A DNA stretch of 64,000 bases from Endobacterium cereale (lineage in GTDB: Bacteria > Pseudomonadota > Alphaproteobacteria > Rhizobiales > Rhizobiaceae): the NCBI RefSeq assembly GCF_009617585.1, contig NZ_WIXI01000042.1, forward strand, positions 1 to 64,000. The letters run 5' to 3'. Positions 46,356 to 54,975 of the stretch are shown here, piece by piece (position 1 is the first letter of the stretch; every line of letters begins with the position of its first letter). Made by a program: the position numbers and the translations under genes. The notes below the pieces were generated by a model. It did no database searches. It was not told where the DNA came from and saw only the letters and a program-made list of their open reading frames with translations.

Positions 46356-47108
46356 ATGAAGATCGTGATTATCGGCGGAACCGGCCTCATCGGTTCGAAG
46401 ACGACAGAGCGCCTTCGCGCCAGGGGCCATGAGGTAATCGCCGCCTCCCCGAACACCGGTGTCAATACCATCACCGGTGAAGGCCTTGCCGAAGCCCTGC
46501 AAGGCACCGACGTCGTCCTCGACCTTGCAAACTCGCCATCCTTTGAAGACAAGGCGGTGATGGAGTTTTTCGAGACCTCCGGCCGCAATCTCCTGACGGC
46601 GGAAAAGGTCGCAGGCGTCAAGCATCATGTCGCGCTTTCCGTTGTCGGGACCGAGCGACTGCAGGAGAGCGGCTACTTCCGGGCAAAGCTCGCACAGGAG
46701 AAGCTGATCAGGGAAAGCGGCATTCCCTTCACGATCGTCCATTCAACACAGTTCATGGAATTCGTCGGCGGCATCGTGCAATCGAGCATGGTTGGAGACA
46801 AGGTTCACCTGTCGCCGGCCTTCGTTCAGCCGATCGCCTCCGATGACGTCGCAGATATAATGGCGGATGTTGCGCTTGGTGCACCGGCAGCCGGGATTGT
46901 CGAAATCGCCGGCCCGGATCGCTTCCGTCTCAATGAACTCGTCGCCCGCTATCTGGACTTCACCGGAGACAGCCGCCAGGTCGTCGCCGATCCCGAAGCG
47001 AAATATTTCGGGGCACGTCTCGAGGACGGATCGCTGGTCACCGACAACAAGCCCGGACTCGGCAAGATCGGCTTCGACCAATGGTTCGCAACGGCACCGC
47101 GCCGGTAA
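46356..47108 (+). CDS. NAD(P)-binding SDR (NmrA/YwnB-like)
   Basis: The 250-aa atypical SDR has KIVIIGGTGLIGSKTTERL (GxxGxxG), HHVALSVVGTERL and GIPFTIVHSTQFMEFVG. It resembles NAD(P)H-binding proteins often induced by oxidative or electrophile stress. It follows the AhpD-like gene by 65 bp, with AAAAGGAG upstream of its ATG, and precedes a cupin gene. Its substrate is unknown. Confidence 0.85.
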   Translation: MKIVIIGGTGLIGSKTTERLRARGHEVIAASPNTGVNTITGEGLAEALQGTDVVLDLANSPSFEDKAVMEFFETSGRNLLTAEKVAGVKHHVALSVVGTERLQESGYFRAKLAQEKLIRESGIPFTIVHSTQFMEFVGGIVQSSMVGDKVHLSPAFVQPIASDDVADIMADVALGAPAAGIVEIAGPDRFRLNELVARYLDFTGDSRQVVADPEAKYFGARLEDGSLVTDNKPGLGKIGFDQWFATAPRR

Positions 47109-47146
47109 GGCAGCCAAACCCTGCAAGTTCGAAAAAGGACACGATA

Positions 47147-47569
47147 ATGATCAAGCTCAACCTTGCGCCCTTCGCCGCATTGTTTCTCCTTGCCGGCACT
47201 GCCGGTGCTCACGACACCTCTGGCGGCTCCGCATCGAAGGTGACACTCGTCTACGAACACGAATTGCCGAACGTGCCCGGCAAAAGCATGAAAGGCGTAC
47301 TCGTCGAATACGGCCCAGGCGGCTTCTCCGATGCGCATACCCATCCGGATTCGGCCTTCATCTATGCCACCGTGCTGGAAGGCTCCGTCTTGAGCCAGGT
47401 CAACGAAGGACCGGTGAAGGAATACAAGGCAGGCGAGAGCTTTTCGGAATATCCGGGCGACCGCCACGGGGTCAGCAAAAACGGCAGCGACACAAACCCG
47501 GCCAAACTTCTCGCCGTGTTCGTGGTCGACACAGCCCAAACGGAACTGACCTATCCGATCAAGAAGTGA
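47147..47569 (+). CDS. Secreted single-domain cupin
   Basis: The 140-aa protein has a signal peptide (MIKLNLAPFAALFLLAGTAGA) and one cupin domain. Metal-site residues lie in GGFSDAHTHPDSAFIY and PGDRHGVSKN. It resembles the cupin part of the fusion encoded at 37344-38558. It ends the AhpD-SDR-cupin run and is followed by a strong terminator. Role unknown. Confidence 0.85.
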   Translation: MIKLNLAPFAALFLLAGTAGAHDTSGGSASKVTLVYEHELPNVPGKSMKGVLVEYGPGGFSDAHTHPDSAFIYATVLEGSVLSQVNEGPVKEYKAGESFSEYPGDRHGVSKNGSDTNPAKLLAVFVVDTAQTELTYPIKK

Positions 47570-47579
47570 GACCAGCCAG

Positions 47580-47618
47580 GGACCGGGTGCAAACGCAGCC
47601 CCCGGTCCTTCCTCTTTT
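47580..47618 (+). terminator. Rho-independent terminator after cupin gene
   Basis: GGACCGGG (47580-47587) and CCCGGTCC (47601-47608) form an 8-bp GC stem. It is followed by TTCCTCTTTT, a good T-rich tail. Confidence 0.7.
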
Positions 47619-47635
47619 CAGGGCCAGAGACCACA

Positions 47636-48634
47636 ATGACCTACACTTCGCTGATGCCAGCCTTTCTGACCGTCGACGTCCTCGGCCTGCTTGGGATCCT
47701 CGTGTGGCATATGCAGGGACAACATAGGCCAACGGCCCGCCTGATCGTCCAGATCCTGTTCTTCTCCTCCATGACGGCCGTTTTGATCGTCAGCGGCATC
47801 CCGCCGCACCGCGTGATCGCCGGAGAAACCAACGGGTTCGCTGTCTATATGGGCACTGCGGCGCGCGTCCTGTGGTGGGTTCATCTTGCCTGGGCGACCA
47901 TTGGCTTCATCCGTCTTTATATCGTCCTGGATCGCCGTCCGCAGGAAGCGCGGCTGATCCAGGACCTCATCGTAGCCGCGGTCTATCTCGGGGTCACCCT
48001 CTCGATTGTCGGCTTTGTGTTCGGCGCGCCGATCGGCACGCTGGTTGCCACATCGGGTGTCGTGGCGATCATTCTGGGTCTGGCGCTGCAAAACACACTC
48101 GGCGACCTGTTTTCGGGGATCGCACTAACGCTCGGGCGGCCTTTTTCGATCGGAGACTGGATTCAGCTGGCCGATGGCACCGAGGGGCGTGTCGTTCAGA
48201 ACAACTGGCGATCAACGCAGGTGCTGACACCCGCCAACAATCTCGTCGTGCTTCCTAACAGCACGCTCGCCAAAGTCGGCCTAACCAACCTGACCAAACC
48301 TGACGAAAGCCATCTCGTTATCCTGCCGATCCGCATCACCTCCGACAGTCGACCGGCCGAGGTCGAGGCAATCCTGAAGTCGGAGTTGCAGACGTGCCAG
48401 TGTATTGTCCAGTCACCGGCTCCGATTGTCGCACTCAAAGGCATTGACGCGATCGCCATCGACATGGAGCTTCAGTTTCGGGTCACAGCCCCCGCAGCCC
48501 GAACGCCGGCACGCAACGAGGTCATCGACATGGTCCATCAGTGTTGTTCAACTCACGGCCTGTCATTGGCTCTGCCTGCGCAGATTTATCTTGGGAATGC
48601 CGGAAATTCGTTGGGGAAAAAGCCCGCCGCCTGA
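47636..48634 (+). CDS. MscS-family mechanosensitive channel
   Basis: The 332-aa protein has about four N-terminal helices, with the pore helix and MscS core after them (GLALQNTLGDLFSGIALTL, then RPFSIGDWIQL and TEGRVVQNNWRST, LPNSTLAK). It would release solutes on hypo-osmotic shock. It is short for the YbdG/YnaI-type branch. It converges with an Rrf2 gene with only two bases between the stop codons. Confidence 0.87.
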   Translation: MTYTSLMPAFLTVDVLGLLGILVWHMQGQHRPTARLIVQILFFSSMTAVLIVSGIPPHRVIAGETNGFAVYMGTAARVLWWVHLAWATIGFIRLYIVLDRRPQEARLIQDLIVAAVYLGVTLSIVGFVFGAPIGTLVATSGVVAIILGLALQNTLGDLFSGIALTLGRPFSIGDWIQLADGTEGRVVQNNWRSTQVLTPANNLVVLPNSTLAKVGLTNLTKPDESHLVILPIRITSDSRPAEVEAILKSELQTCQCIVQSPAPIVALKGIDAIAIDMELQFRVTAPAARTPARNEVIDMVHQCCSTHGLSLALPAQIYLGNAGNSLGKKPAA

Positions 48635-48636
48635 GC

Positions 48637-49125
48637 TTATCCGGCGCGCTTGAGAACCCAATCGAAGGTTCCGGACCAGATCTCCGGGCTAATCTCCTGA
48701 TGAAGGATCTTGCCGAGATCCGCAAACGTCACCTTTCGAAGAGCCGCGCGCCAGGCCTCGTCTGCTTCCCACATGATGCGAGCGATAGCACATGGACCAC
48801 TCTCGCAATACCCTTTCGGGCGGCATGGATTGTTGGCTCGGATATTCTGGCAGACAAACGTCCGGCCACTGCCTTCTACGGCCTCAACCACGTCGAGAAA
48901 GCTCAGCTCGTTCGCGGCCTTGGCAAGGCGATATCCGCCGGATGGACCAAGCGTGGTGTGAACAAGACCTGCCTGCGACAAGCTTTGCAAAGCTTTCGAC
49001 AGATATTCCTTCGGAAGCCCATGCAGCTCTGCGAGTGCCTTTGTTGACAGGTATCGGCCTTCTGGGAGGCCCGAGAGAATGGCGCAACAGTGCAGCGCCC
49101 ACTCGACTTGGCTTTTGAGGATCAT
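48637..49125 (-). CDS. Rrf2-family regulator with cysteine cluster
   Basis: The 162-aa winged-helix protein has the Rrf2 layout: LKSQVEWALHCCAIL, STKALAELHGLPKEYLSKALQ and GPSGGYRLAKAANELSFLDVVEAVEG. A cluster of four cysteines follows (VCQNIRANNPCRPKGYCESGPC), which suggests an iron-sulfur cofactor as in IscR, NsrR or RirA. Spacing C-x8-C-x5-C-x4-C does not match one of those exactly in my memory. Its targets are unknown. Confidence 0.85.
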   Translation of the reverse strand: MILKSQVEWALHCCAILSGLPEGRYLSTKALAELHGLPKEYLSKALQSLSQAGLVHTTLGPSGGYRLAKAANELSFLDVVEAVEGSGRTFVCQNIRANNPCRPKGYCESGPCAIARIMWEADEAWRAALRKVTFADLGKILHQEISPEIWSGTFDWVLKRAG

Positions 49126-49223
49126 GCGGAATGCCCGGTCACGAATTACGGATACATAATGTCCCTATTCGGTGTAAATGTAAATCCGAGCGGGCGCATT
49201 TCGGACCGAAAACACGGTGACTT

Positions 49224-49440
49224 GATTACGTCCTAGCCGTTCCCAAGACGGTTGCCGGTATCTATGGAATGAACTTTGAGACATGCCGGAACTGAAATCC
49301 GAATCCGAATACGGATACTACATAGTGTTGGCGGCAATCGTCACCATGTGCGGCATCCTTCTGCTATCGTTCCAAGCGCTCCGGCTGGATCTAACGTGTT
49401 GGAAAACGGCCCAAGCTGAACTTTGCGGGTGTTCGTCAAG
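49224..49440 (+). pseudogene. 3' remnant of a CorA-type magnesium transporter
   Basis: From 49224 one frame reads DYVLAVPKTVAGIYGMNFE, containing the CorA signature YGMNF. One base then appears missing. The next frame continues MPELKSESEYGYYIVLAAIV and TMCGILLLSF, the MPEL motif and last helix. The body of the gene is gone and the tail after LLLSF is unrelated. A short ATG frame at 49283 is part of this remnant rather than a gene. Confidence 0.75.
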
Positions 49441-49476
49441 AAGTATGAAGACAAAGGCGCCGATCGTCGGCACCTA

Positions 49477-50634
49477 TCAATCCAGTATCACGTGAGCTAC
49501 GAAGCGCGATAGATTGGCGGTAATGCGCGAGCGATCCTCGCGGATACCCAGAGCGCATGCTCGATCACCCACGACCCAGCTGCCGAGCACGGCATGACCG
49601 GCCTCGCTTTCGAAAAGCGGGGCGTAGGCCTGCACGACAAAACCTTCCTCGCCGTACTCCCCCGGAGCCGATACCAGTTCCTCGCCTGCCCGGAAAATGG
49701 TGACGTTTTCGCCTTCGCGCGACAGTAGCGGTTTGCGCACATAGTCACTCAGACCGGAGGCTTCAGTATCATCAGCGAAAAAGCTGGCGAGCAGATTAGG
49801 GTGGTCGCGGTGACGTTGCCACAAAAGTGGCAACAGTCCTTTGTTGGACAGCACCGCTTTCCACGCCGGCTCGATAAAGACATCACCGGAACCTGCAAGC
49901 TGCCGCGCATACGGCTCTCGCAGCATATTCTCCCAGGGATAGAGCTTGAAGCAGCGATCTATGACGCGGTCCTGCAGATCAGTATAACGCCCCTTTTCGT
50001 CGATACCGATATCGCGAACATCCAGAAGATCGACACGATGGCCGGCCTGTAACGCACAGTCCATCAGATAGACCGTAGTGCCGCGATCCTCTTCGTTGTC
50101 GGTCATGGCCGCGAAGTGGAAGATCGGATCCTTAGGAAAGGCATCGAATGCCTCGACCAGACTTTCCTGCAGCAGGTTGTATTGGTCCGCGTCCTCAGGC
50201 AGATGCCCTGCAAGAATCTGGTCTGTCAGCCAATTGTATTGGAAATATGCCGTCTCGAAGACGGAGGTCGGCGTATCGGCATTGTATTCCAAAAGCTTGG
50301 CCGGACCGGTTCCGTCATATGCAAGATCGAAACGACCATAAAGATGGCGGTCGCCACGTTGCCAGGATCGCAACACTACATCGCGCAGATCCTGCGGGAT
50401 GGCCAGGCGATCCAGCAGCTCTTCATTACCAACAATGTCGCCAACCATGTCCATGCACATGTCGTGCAATTCCTGGCTCGGCGCCTCGATCATCGTCTCG
50501 ATTTCCTCTAGCGAGAACGTATAGGCCGCATCGTCAACCCAATAGGGCTCGCCATACATTTCGTGAAAACCAAAGCCGACGGCGCGCGCCTTGTCGCGCC
50601 AGTCGTGGCGTGCCGCAATGCTGATACGCTTCAT
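49477..50634 (-). CDS. Glutathionylspermidine-synthase-like ATP-grasp enzyme (YjfC/YgiC)
   Basis: The 385-aa protein matches the C-terminal ATP-grasp amide ligase domain of glutathionylspermidine synthase: LAYDGTGPAKLLEYNADTPTS, FETAYFQYNWL, YPWENMLREPYA, VFIEPAWKAVLSNKGLLPLLW and the final GSWVVGDRACALGIRED. The amidase domain of GspS is absent, as in YjfC/YgiC. It is last in the yjfKLM-C-like minus-strand operon, one base after the DUF1190 gene. It probably ligates a peptide or amine to an unknown target. Confidence 0.88.
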   Translation of the reverse strand: MKRISIAARHDWRDKARAVGFGFHEMYGEPYWVDDAAYTFSLEEIETMIEAPSQELHDMCMDMVGDIVGNEELLDRLAIPQDLRDVVLRSWQRGDRHLYGRFDLAYDGTGPAKLLEYNADTPTSVFETAYFQYNWLTDQILAGHLPEDADQYNLLQESLVEAFDAFPKDPIFHFAAMTDNEEDRGTTVYLMDCALQAGHRVDLLDVRDIGIDEKGRYTDLQDRVIDRCFKLYPWENMLREPYARQLAGSGDVFIEPAWKAVLSNKGLLPLLWQRHRDHPNLLASFFADDTEASGLSDYVRKPLLSREGENVTIFRAGEELVSAPGEYGEEGFVVQAYAPLFESEAGHAVLGSWVVGDRACALGIREDRSRITANLSRFVAHVILD

Positions 50635-50635
50635 C

Positions 50636-51223
50636 TTAGCCGCCGAAACCGAAAGATGAACGGCCGCCGAATCCCGATCGTGAAACGCTGCGGGTATTGA
50701 CGTTGACGGGCTTGGTCGGGCGCGTCGTGGTGATCGCGGCATCCCTGCTGTTTCCGGTGCCGACCGTTGTCACCGTCTGGCCGGAACGGTTGCGGTAGAT
50801 TGGCGACGAGCCCCAATAGGAACCGGAAGAGCCGTAGGACGAGCCGCCTTGCTGCTGCCGGCGGTAGCTGTAGTAATCGGTGATATTGTTGATCGTCGAA
50901 GACAGAAGATAGCCGGTCATGAACGGCGTGAAAAACGAACCGCCGTTCGAACGCTGTTCGCTGCACTGGTTATCGCCGTAAACCGTTTCGCATTCGCCCT
51001 TGACGTTGAAGCGTGGCGCATTTTCGACATGCGCCTTCATGGCATCCTCGTAGGCCGTCTGGCACAATTGACGGTCCAAACCTGCGGAGATGCATTGGTC
51101 GGGAGAAGAGTACATGACATCCGAAGGCGCATCCTCGCCGCAACCTGCAAGGATGAGGCTGGATGCGGCAATGGTGCCGAGTGCAAGAATGGGCGGCCTG
51201 CGACCGCTGAGACGTCTGCGCAT
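50636..51223 (-). CDS. DUF1190 lipoprotein (YjfM/YgiB)
   Basis: The 195-aa protein has a lipobox-type signal (SSLILAGCGED), so it is likely a membrane lipoprotein. It has conserved Cys-containing segments (SPDQCISAGLDRQLCQTAY, GECETVYGDNQCSEQ). A low-complexity Gly/Ser-rich tail (SRSGFGGRSSFGFGG) is typical of DUF1190. It is coupled tightly to the ATP-grasp gene. Its Gly-rich tail is a plausible substrate for that ligase, but this is inference. Confidence 0.85.
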   Translation of the reverse strand: MRRRLSGRRPPILALGTIAASSLILAGCGEDAPSDVMYSSPDQCISAGLDRQLCQTAYEDAMKAHVENAPRFNVKGECETVYGDNQCSEQRSNGGSFFTPFMTGYLLSSTINNITDYYSYRRQQQGGSSYGSSGSYWGSSPIYRNRSGQTVTTVGTGNSRDAAITTTRPTKPVNVNTRSVSRSGFGGRSSFGFGG

Positions 51224-51234
51224 CGTGCCCTCCT

Positions 51235-51636
51235 TCAATAGGTCATGCAGGCGGCGTTGAGAATGCCGACCACGAGCGCGATACCCCCACCCCACAGGCC
51301 TGCAGCCACATTGCCATCGGTAATCTTCTCATGCAGGTCTTTCATGGTGAAATTGGCAATATAAAAAGCCAGAACCTGCGCCAGAAGGCCGATCACGGCC
51401 CAGATGATAAAGTCGACGATGCTGACCGAATGAGCCGCCGCCGAAGCCAGCGGCAGGCTGAAGCCAATCAAAGCACCGAGGAAGGCGGTCACCGCGGCGA
51501 GATTGCCCTCGCGGATCAACTTGGCTTCCTTATGGGGTGTCAGCCGCGTGTAGATGGCAGAGAAGGCACCGTAGGCGAGAAGGCCGATAAAAAAATACCC
51601 CAGGAAAGCGGGCAGGCCCGCGACGTAATCGAACAT
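51235..51636 (-). CDS. DUF350 membrane protein (YjfL)
   Basis: The 133-aa protein has four helices in two similar halves (FLGYFFIGLLAYGAFSAIY; VDFIIWAVIGLLAQVLAFYI), the DUF350 pattern. The ATG at 51636 is preceded by AGAGGGGAA. It lies between DUF2491 and DUF1190 genes exactly as yjfL does in E. coli. Confidence 0.88.
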   Translation of the reverse strand: MFDYVAGLPAFLGYFFIGLLAYGAFSAIYTRLTPHKEAKLIREGNLAAVTAFLGALIGFSLPLASAAAHSVSIVDFIIWAVIGLLAQVLAFYIANFTMKDLHEKITDGNVAAGLWGGGIALVVGILNAACMTY

Positions 51637-51664
51637 GAAATTCCCCTCTTGAAAAAATGGATCG

Positions 51665-52324
51665 TCAGACGCGGCGGACATCGGCAGCCCCAAGCCCGTA
51701 ACCGATCAGGAATTCGATGGAACTGCCAGCCTGTGCCTGCGTATAATTGAGATCGCGCTCGACATTGATGAGCAGCATTTCGCGGGCGGTGCCAAGCGGG
51801 CGATAATAGAGCATGCAGGTCTGGTGGATTTCTCGCTGCGCCTCGCCGTCATCGACAGTCTCCACGAACTGTACAAGATCGGCCCTCCCCTGCCCCTCGC
51901 TCCAGAAACGGTGGTAGACAACGCCGTCGGCATCATAACGCGGCTGGCCGATTATGCCGTCGGGGCCCGTCCAGCGGTTCCAATCGCCGGGACCGGCGGG
52001 CACGACACTGTCCCATGGGTGATAAAAGCTGATGTCGTCGATGGGATCACCCGGCTTTCCCGTGGTCGAAATTACCTGGATCAGGCGGTGATCTTCATCG
52101 TAATAACGCGACAGTATCGTCGACGCATCGAGCTCGACCTCGCCATAAGCAGCAATGATGAACGGTCCGCTTTTCGGCAGCGCCATGGCAGGTTCGCCGC
52201 CCAGCACATCCGCTTCAAGCGAAAGAAAATCGATTTCCAGCGCTCCACCGATCCCGGCACCCAGCGGACCAAGCTCCTTCGGCAGCGCGGCCTCGTGTTT
52301 ACTTTTTCCGAACCAGCCGATCAT
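51665..52324 (-). CDS. DUF2491 family protein (YjfK)
   Basis: The 219-aa soluble protein matches DUF2491/YjfK: LSLEADVLGGEPAMALP, YYDEDHRLIQVIS, DISFYHPWDSVVP and VYHRFWSEGQG. Its ATG overlaps the stop of the upstream channel gene (52321-52324). Function is unknown. It sits in the conserved PspA/DUF350/ATP-grasp neighbourhood. Confidence 0.85.
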   Translation of the reverse strand: MIGWFGKSKHEAALPKELGPLGAGIGGALEIDFLSLEADVLGGEPAMALPKSGPFIIAAYGEVELDASTILSRYYDEDHRLIQVISTTGKPGDPIDDISFYHPWDSVVPAGPGDWNRWTGPDGIIGQPRYDADGVVYHRFWSEGQGRADLVQFVETVDDGEAQREIHQTCMLYYRPLGTAREMLLINVERDLNYTQAQAGSSIEFLIGYGLGAADVRRV

Positions 52325-53376
52325 GATGTTTCTCCGAGAAGTGCCCAGCCGATCGCAGCGGGATCCAGCCGCATTCCGCTGATGTAATAAAGCGTTTCGC
52401 CACCCTGAAGCATCGCTGCATCACGGCAGTTTAGGTCAGTCACACCGTTGCTAAGCATGCCAACCAGCGTCACATTATGACGGCGCTTGAGGTTCAGGAA
52501 AATATCGCCGTAACGCAGTGGCGCCTGCAAGGCAGGGACCGGCAGTGAAAATGCCGTATCCTTTGACGCGACGGACAGAAGACGCGCGGCAACCTCGGAA
52601 GAACCCGGATCACGCGCCGAGCGCGACAGCAATTCTTCAGCCAGCGATCCGACGGCTTCAACGCGAGGCCGCAATTGCTTGACCATCTGCGCCGTGCGAT
52701 CATCGGAAAAGTAAGCGACTATATGTGCATGGGGAGCATGATCCTCGGCGATCAGGACCGCGGCCAGCGTTTCGTCGTCATTGGCACCGCGCACTATGAT
52801 CGTGCGTGCTCCCGATCCACCGGCCCTAGTCAGCACCTCGGCATCCGCCAGCCTTTCGGTGCGGATATAATCGGCGCAATCGGCTGCCGGATTTTCGGAA
52901 ATATCCTTCGCGATGAGCACACTCATCGGTTCTTTCGCCAACCGCTCGGCATTGAGCAGCCGCAATGTCTGGTGGGTTTGCCCATCCTGCCAGCCCAGCA
53001 CGACGATGTGACCCGTACGGTCCGTGTAATCACCCAGTCCACGCATGCGATTTCTCCAGACCGTGCCGATCCCTGTCAACAGTTTGCCAAGAACGGCGGT
53101 GAATATGGCGATGCCGCCGGGAAGGACAAAAACGATGGCAATGATACGGCCCAAACCCGATTTGGGGGAAAGGTCCCCATAGCCGACAGTCGTTGCCGTT
53201 ACCATGTAATAATAGAGAAAATCGATCGGATTGGAGACCAGATCGCTTTCGCCTGCCACAAAGAAAAGCAGATAGGAAACAAAAACATGAATTGCTAAAA
53301 TGAGCAGAAGTGCCGACCAAGCCAGCTCGCCCAGCGACAGATATACACGCCGCAAAAAAGTCGCGATAAACAGCAA
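52321..53376 (-). CDS. Potassium channel-like protein with TrkA-N domain
   Basis: The 351-aa protein has two transmembrane helices around a pore loop with the potassium selectivity filter TVGYGD (residues 63-68). A cytoplasmic RCK/TrkA-N-type Rossmann domain follows (HIVVLGWQDGQTHQ; ARTIIVRGANDDETLAAVLIAE). It heads the yjfK-L-M-C-like operon. Coupling a voltage-insensitive 2-TM channel to the PspA set suggests envelope-potential or ion-stress sensing. Confidence 0.87.
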   Translation of the reverse strand: MLFIATFLRRVYLSLGELAWSALLLILAIHVFVSYLLFFVAGESDLVSNPIDFLYYYMVTATTVGYGDLSPKSGLGRIIAIVFVLPGGIAIFTAVLGKLLTGIGTVWRNRMRGLGDYTDRTGHIVVLGWQDGQTHQTLRLLNAERLAKEPMSVLIAKDISENPAADCADYIRTERLADAEVLTRAGGSGARTIIVRGANDDETLAAVLIAEDHAPHAHIVAYFSDDRTAQMVKQLRPRVEAVGSLAEELLSRSARDPGSSEVAARLLSVASKDTAFSLPVPALQAPLRYGDIFLNLKRRHNVTLVGMLSNGVTDLNCRDAAMLQGGETLYYISGMRLDPAAIGWALLGETS

Positions 53377-53493
53377 TCGACAGTCCCCGTCCCCTGTGGA
53401 TAATCCACGCGCAATTAAATAGTGCAGAACACCTTTAAGTATAGACCTGAATACCCAAATACCTTTCGCCCTTTTAACCGATGGAGGACTCTT

Positions 53494-53928
53494 TTGGAGA
53501 CCTGGACCCTTACCACCCTGACGCGCCTATTTGCCGCCGACCCGGAAGCGCTCGGTGACGTCGATGTTAGCGTACCCGCGCATGGCGACGTTCTCTGCGT
53601 CACACTCAAGGAAAAAGGCGACCTCGATGTCTTCGTCGCGCTGAGCGGTGAACGCGACATACTGGTTAGCGTCATTCTTGCACCTTGCAAGGACGTGCCG
53701 AACCGCGAGGCTTTCGAGCGCATGGTGCTGAAGACGCACAAGTTCGTCCCGCTTTCCAGTTTTGGCATCACCACCGTCAACGGCGAGGAATGGTACGAGC
53801 TGTTCGGCTCGCTCTCCGCCCGTTCACGTGCTGAAATCATCGTTGAAGAAGTTGCCGTTCTGGCGGCCAATGCTGTCGATGCGGCCGACATGATTGCCGA
53901 ATGGAAGAATGGGGAGTTTGAGGCATGA
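53494..53928 (+). CDS. DUF2170 protein (YjfI)
   Basis: The 144-aa protein matches DUF2170/YjfI: VSVPAHGDVLCVTLKEKGDLDVFVAL, the LKTHKFVPLSSFGI segment and a C-terminal helix IVEEVAVLAANAVDAADMI. A TTG start at 53494 is chosen because GGAGGA lies 6 bp upstream, and the frame upstream of it is AT-rich and unlike the family. It overlaps pspA by 4 bp and is divergent from the channel gene. Confidence 0.85.
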   Translation: METWTLTTLTRLFAADPEALGDVDVSVPAHGDVLCVTLKEKGDLDVFVALSGERDILVSVILAPCKDVPNREAFERMVLKTHKFVPLSSFGITTVNGEEWYELFGSLSARSRAEIIVEEVAVLAANAVDAADMIAEWKNGEFEA

Positions 53929-54659
53929 GCACCTGGAGCAAGATTTTCACAGCCATCCGCGGCGGCGTCAACGAGGCAGCGGAATCCGTTGCCGACAATC
54001 AGGCCATGCGCATCCTCGACCAGGAAATCCGCGATGCCGAACAGTCGCTGCGTCAGGCACGCTCTGACCTCGCCGGCATCATGGCCTCCAACAAAAGCGT
54101 TGCCCGCCGTTTGGAGGAAAACCGCGCCAAGGAAACCAAGGACAGCGACAGCGCCCGTTCCGCGGTTTCTGCCGGCCGCATGGATCTCGCGCAGGGCCTG
54201 GCGCAACGTATCGCGACGATCCGCAGCGAAGTTCAGCGCGATCAGGAGGAACTCGACCGTCTGTTGCCGCGCCAGCAGCAGATGCTGCGCACCATCCAGG
54301 ACACCGAAGCGCGCATCACGCAGATGAAGCGCGAGGTCGAAAACGTCAAAGCCAACGAGTCTCTGCTCAAGGCGCAGTCTGCAATTGCCCACAGCCAGTC
54401 GGGCATCAACACCCGCCTCGGCAGTGCTGTCGAAAGCCTTGAGCGTATCAAGAAGCGCCAAGAGATGACGGCTGGCCGCATCGAAGCAGGTGCCGAACTC
54501 GCCGCACTCGAAAACGGCAACGATCTCGACCGCCAGCTGCGCGAAGCCGGCATCGGTGGTTCCAGCCAGTCTGCCGATGATATTCTCAAGCAGCTGATGG
54601 CGCCCGGCGGTTCAGGAGAACAGCTGCTTTTGCCCGCACCTTCCGCCAAAGCATATTAA
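53925..54659 (+). CDS. PspA/IM30-family protein (YjfJ)
   Basis: The 244-aa protein is largely coiled coil with the PspA start SKIFTAIRGGVNEAAESVAD. Long heptad segments run from about residue 30 to 190 (ILDQEIRDAEQSLRQARSDL). PspA proteins coat and stabilise stressed inner membranes. Coupling to DUF2170 and position opposite the yjfK-L-M-C-like operon are as in E. coli yjfIJ. A terminator follows. Confidence 0.9.
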   Translation: MSTWSKIFTAIRGGVNEAAESVADNQAMRILDQEIRDAEQSLRQARSDLAGIMASNKSVARRLEENRAKETKDSDSARSAVSAGRMDLAQGLAQRIATIRSEVQRDQEELDRLLPRQQQMLRTIQDTEARITQMKREVENVKANESLLKAQSAIAHSQSGINTRLGSAVESLERIKKRQEMTAGRIEAGAELAALENGNDLDRQLREAGIGGSSQSADDILKQLMAPGGSGEQLLLPAPSAKAY

Positions 54660-54670
54660 GCATTTCAATT

Positions 54671-54692
54671 GGCCCCGGCGACGTCCGGGGCC
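54671..54692 (+). terminator. Terminator after pspA-like gene
   Basis: GGCCCCGG and CCGGGGCC form an 8-bp GC stem with a CGACGT loop, followed by TTCGCTCTTGT. Confidence 0.65.
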
Positions 54693-54919
54693 TTCGCTCT
54701 TGTAAAAGCGAGGGGCTGGATTGATCATTCAGTGGAACGCGTGCGTTTCAATCTTGCCTAAACGAGCTGATCGAATGGCAGATTTGGAAAATGCCGCAAC
54801 GGCCTAAACAGATTACCGCATTAAGAGGATGCGCTATTAAATTTCACCATAGGAAACAGTAGGTTGGCGATAAACGCCTTCTCATCCAAAAATATGACCC
54901 GACGACTCATGTTTGAACT

Positions 54920-54934
54920 TGATTTTTAATGTCA
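54920..54934 (+). promoter_or_regulatory. Candidate RirA IRO-box
   Basis: TGA-TTTTTAATG-TCA fits the TGA-N9-TCA consensus reported for iron-responsive operators of RirA in Rhizobium. It lies 41 bp upstream of the TonB receptor start. One match in the 280-bp leader could occur by chance at a rate of a few percent. Confidence 0.5.
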
Positions 54935-54975
54935 TGTTTTATAACTCCTGCACCAGTTAATTCGTGGGGGTTTTC

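Noticed and set aside
49283..49495. Short plus-strand open frame starting MPELKSESEYGYY
   Set aside because: It is the last part of a CorA remnant (MPEL follows YGMNFE one frame over), not an independent gene.
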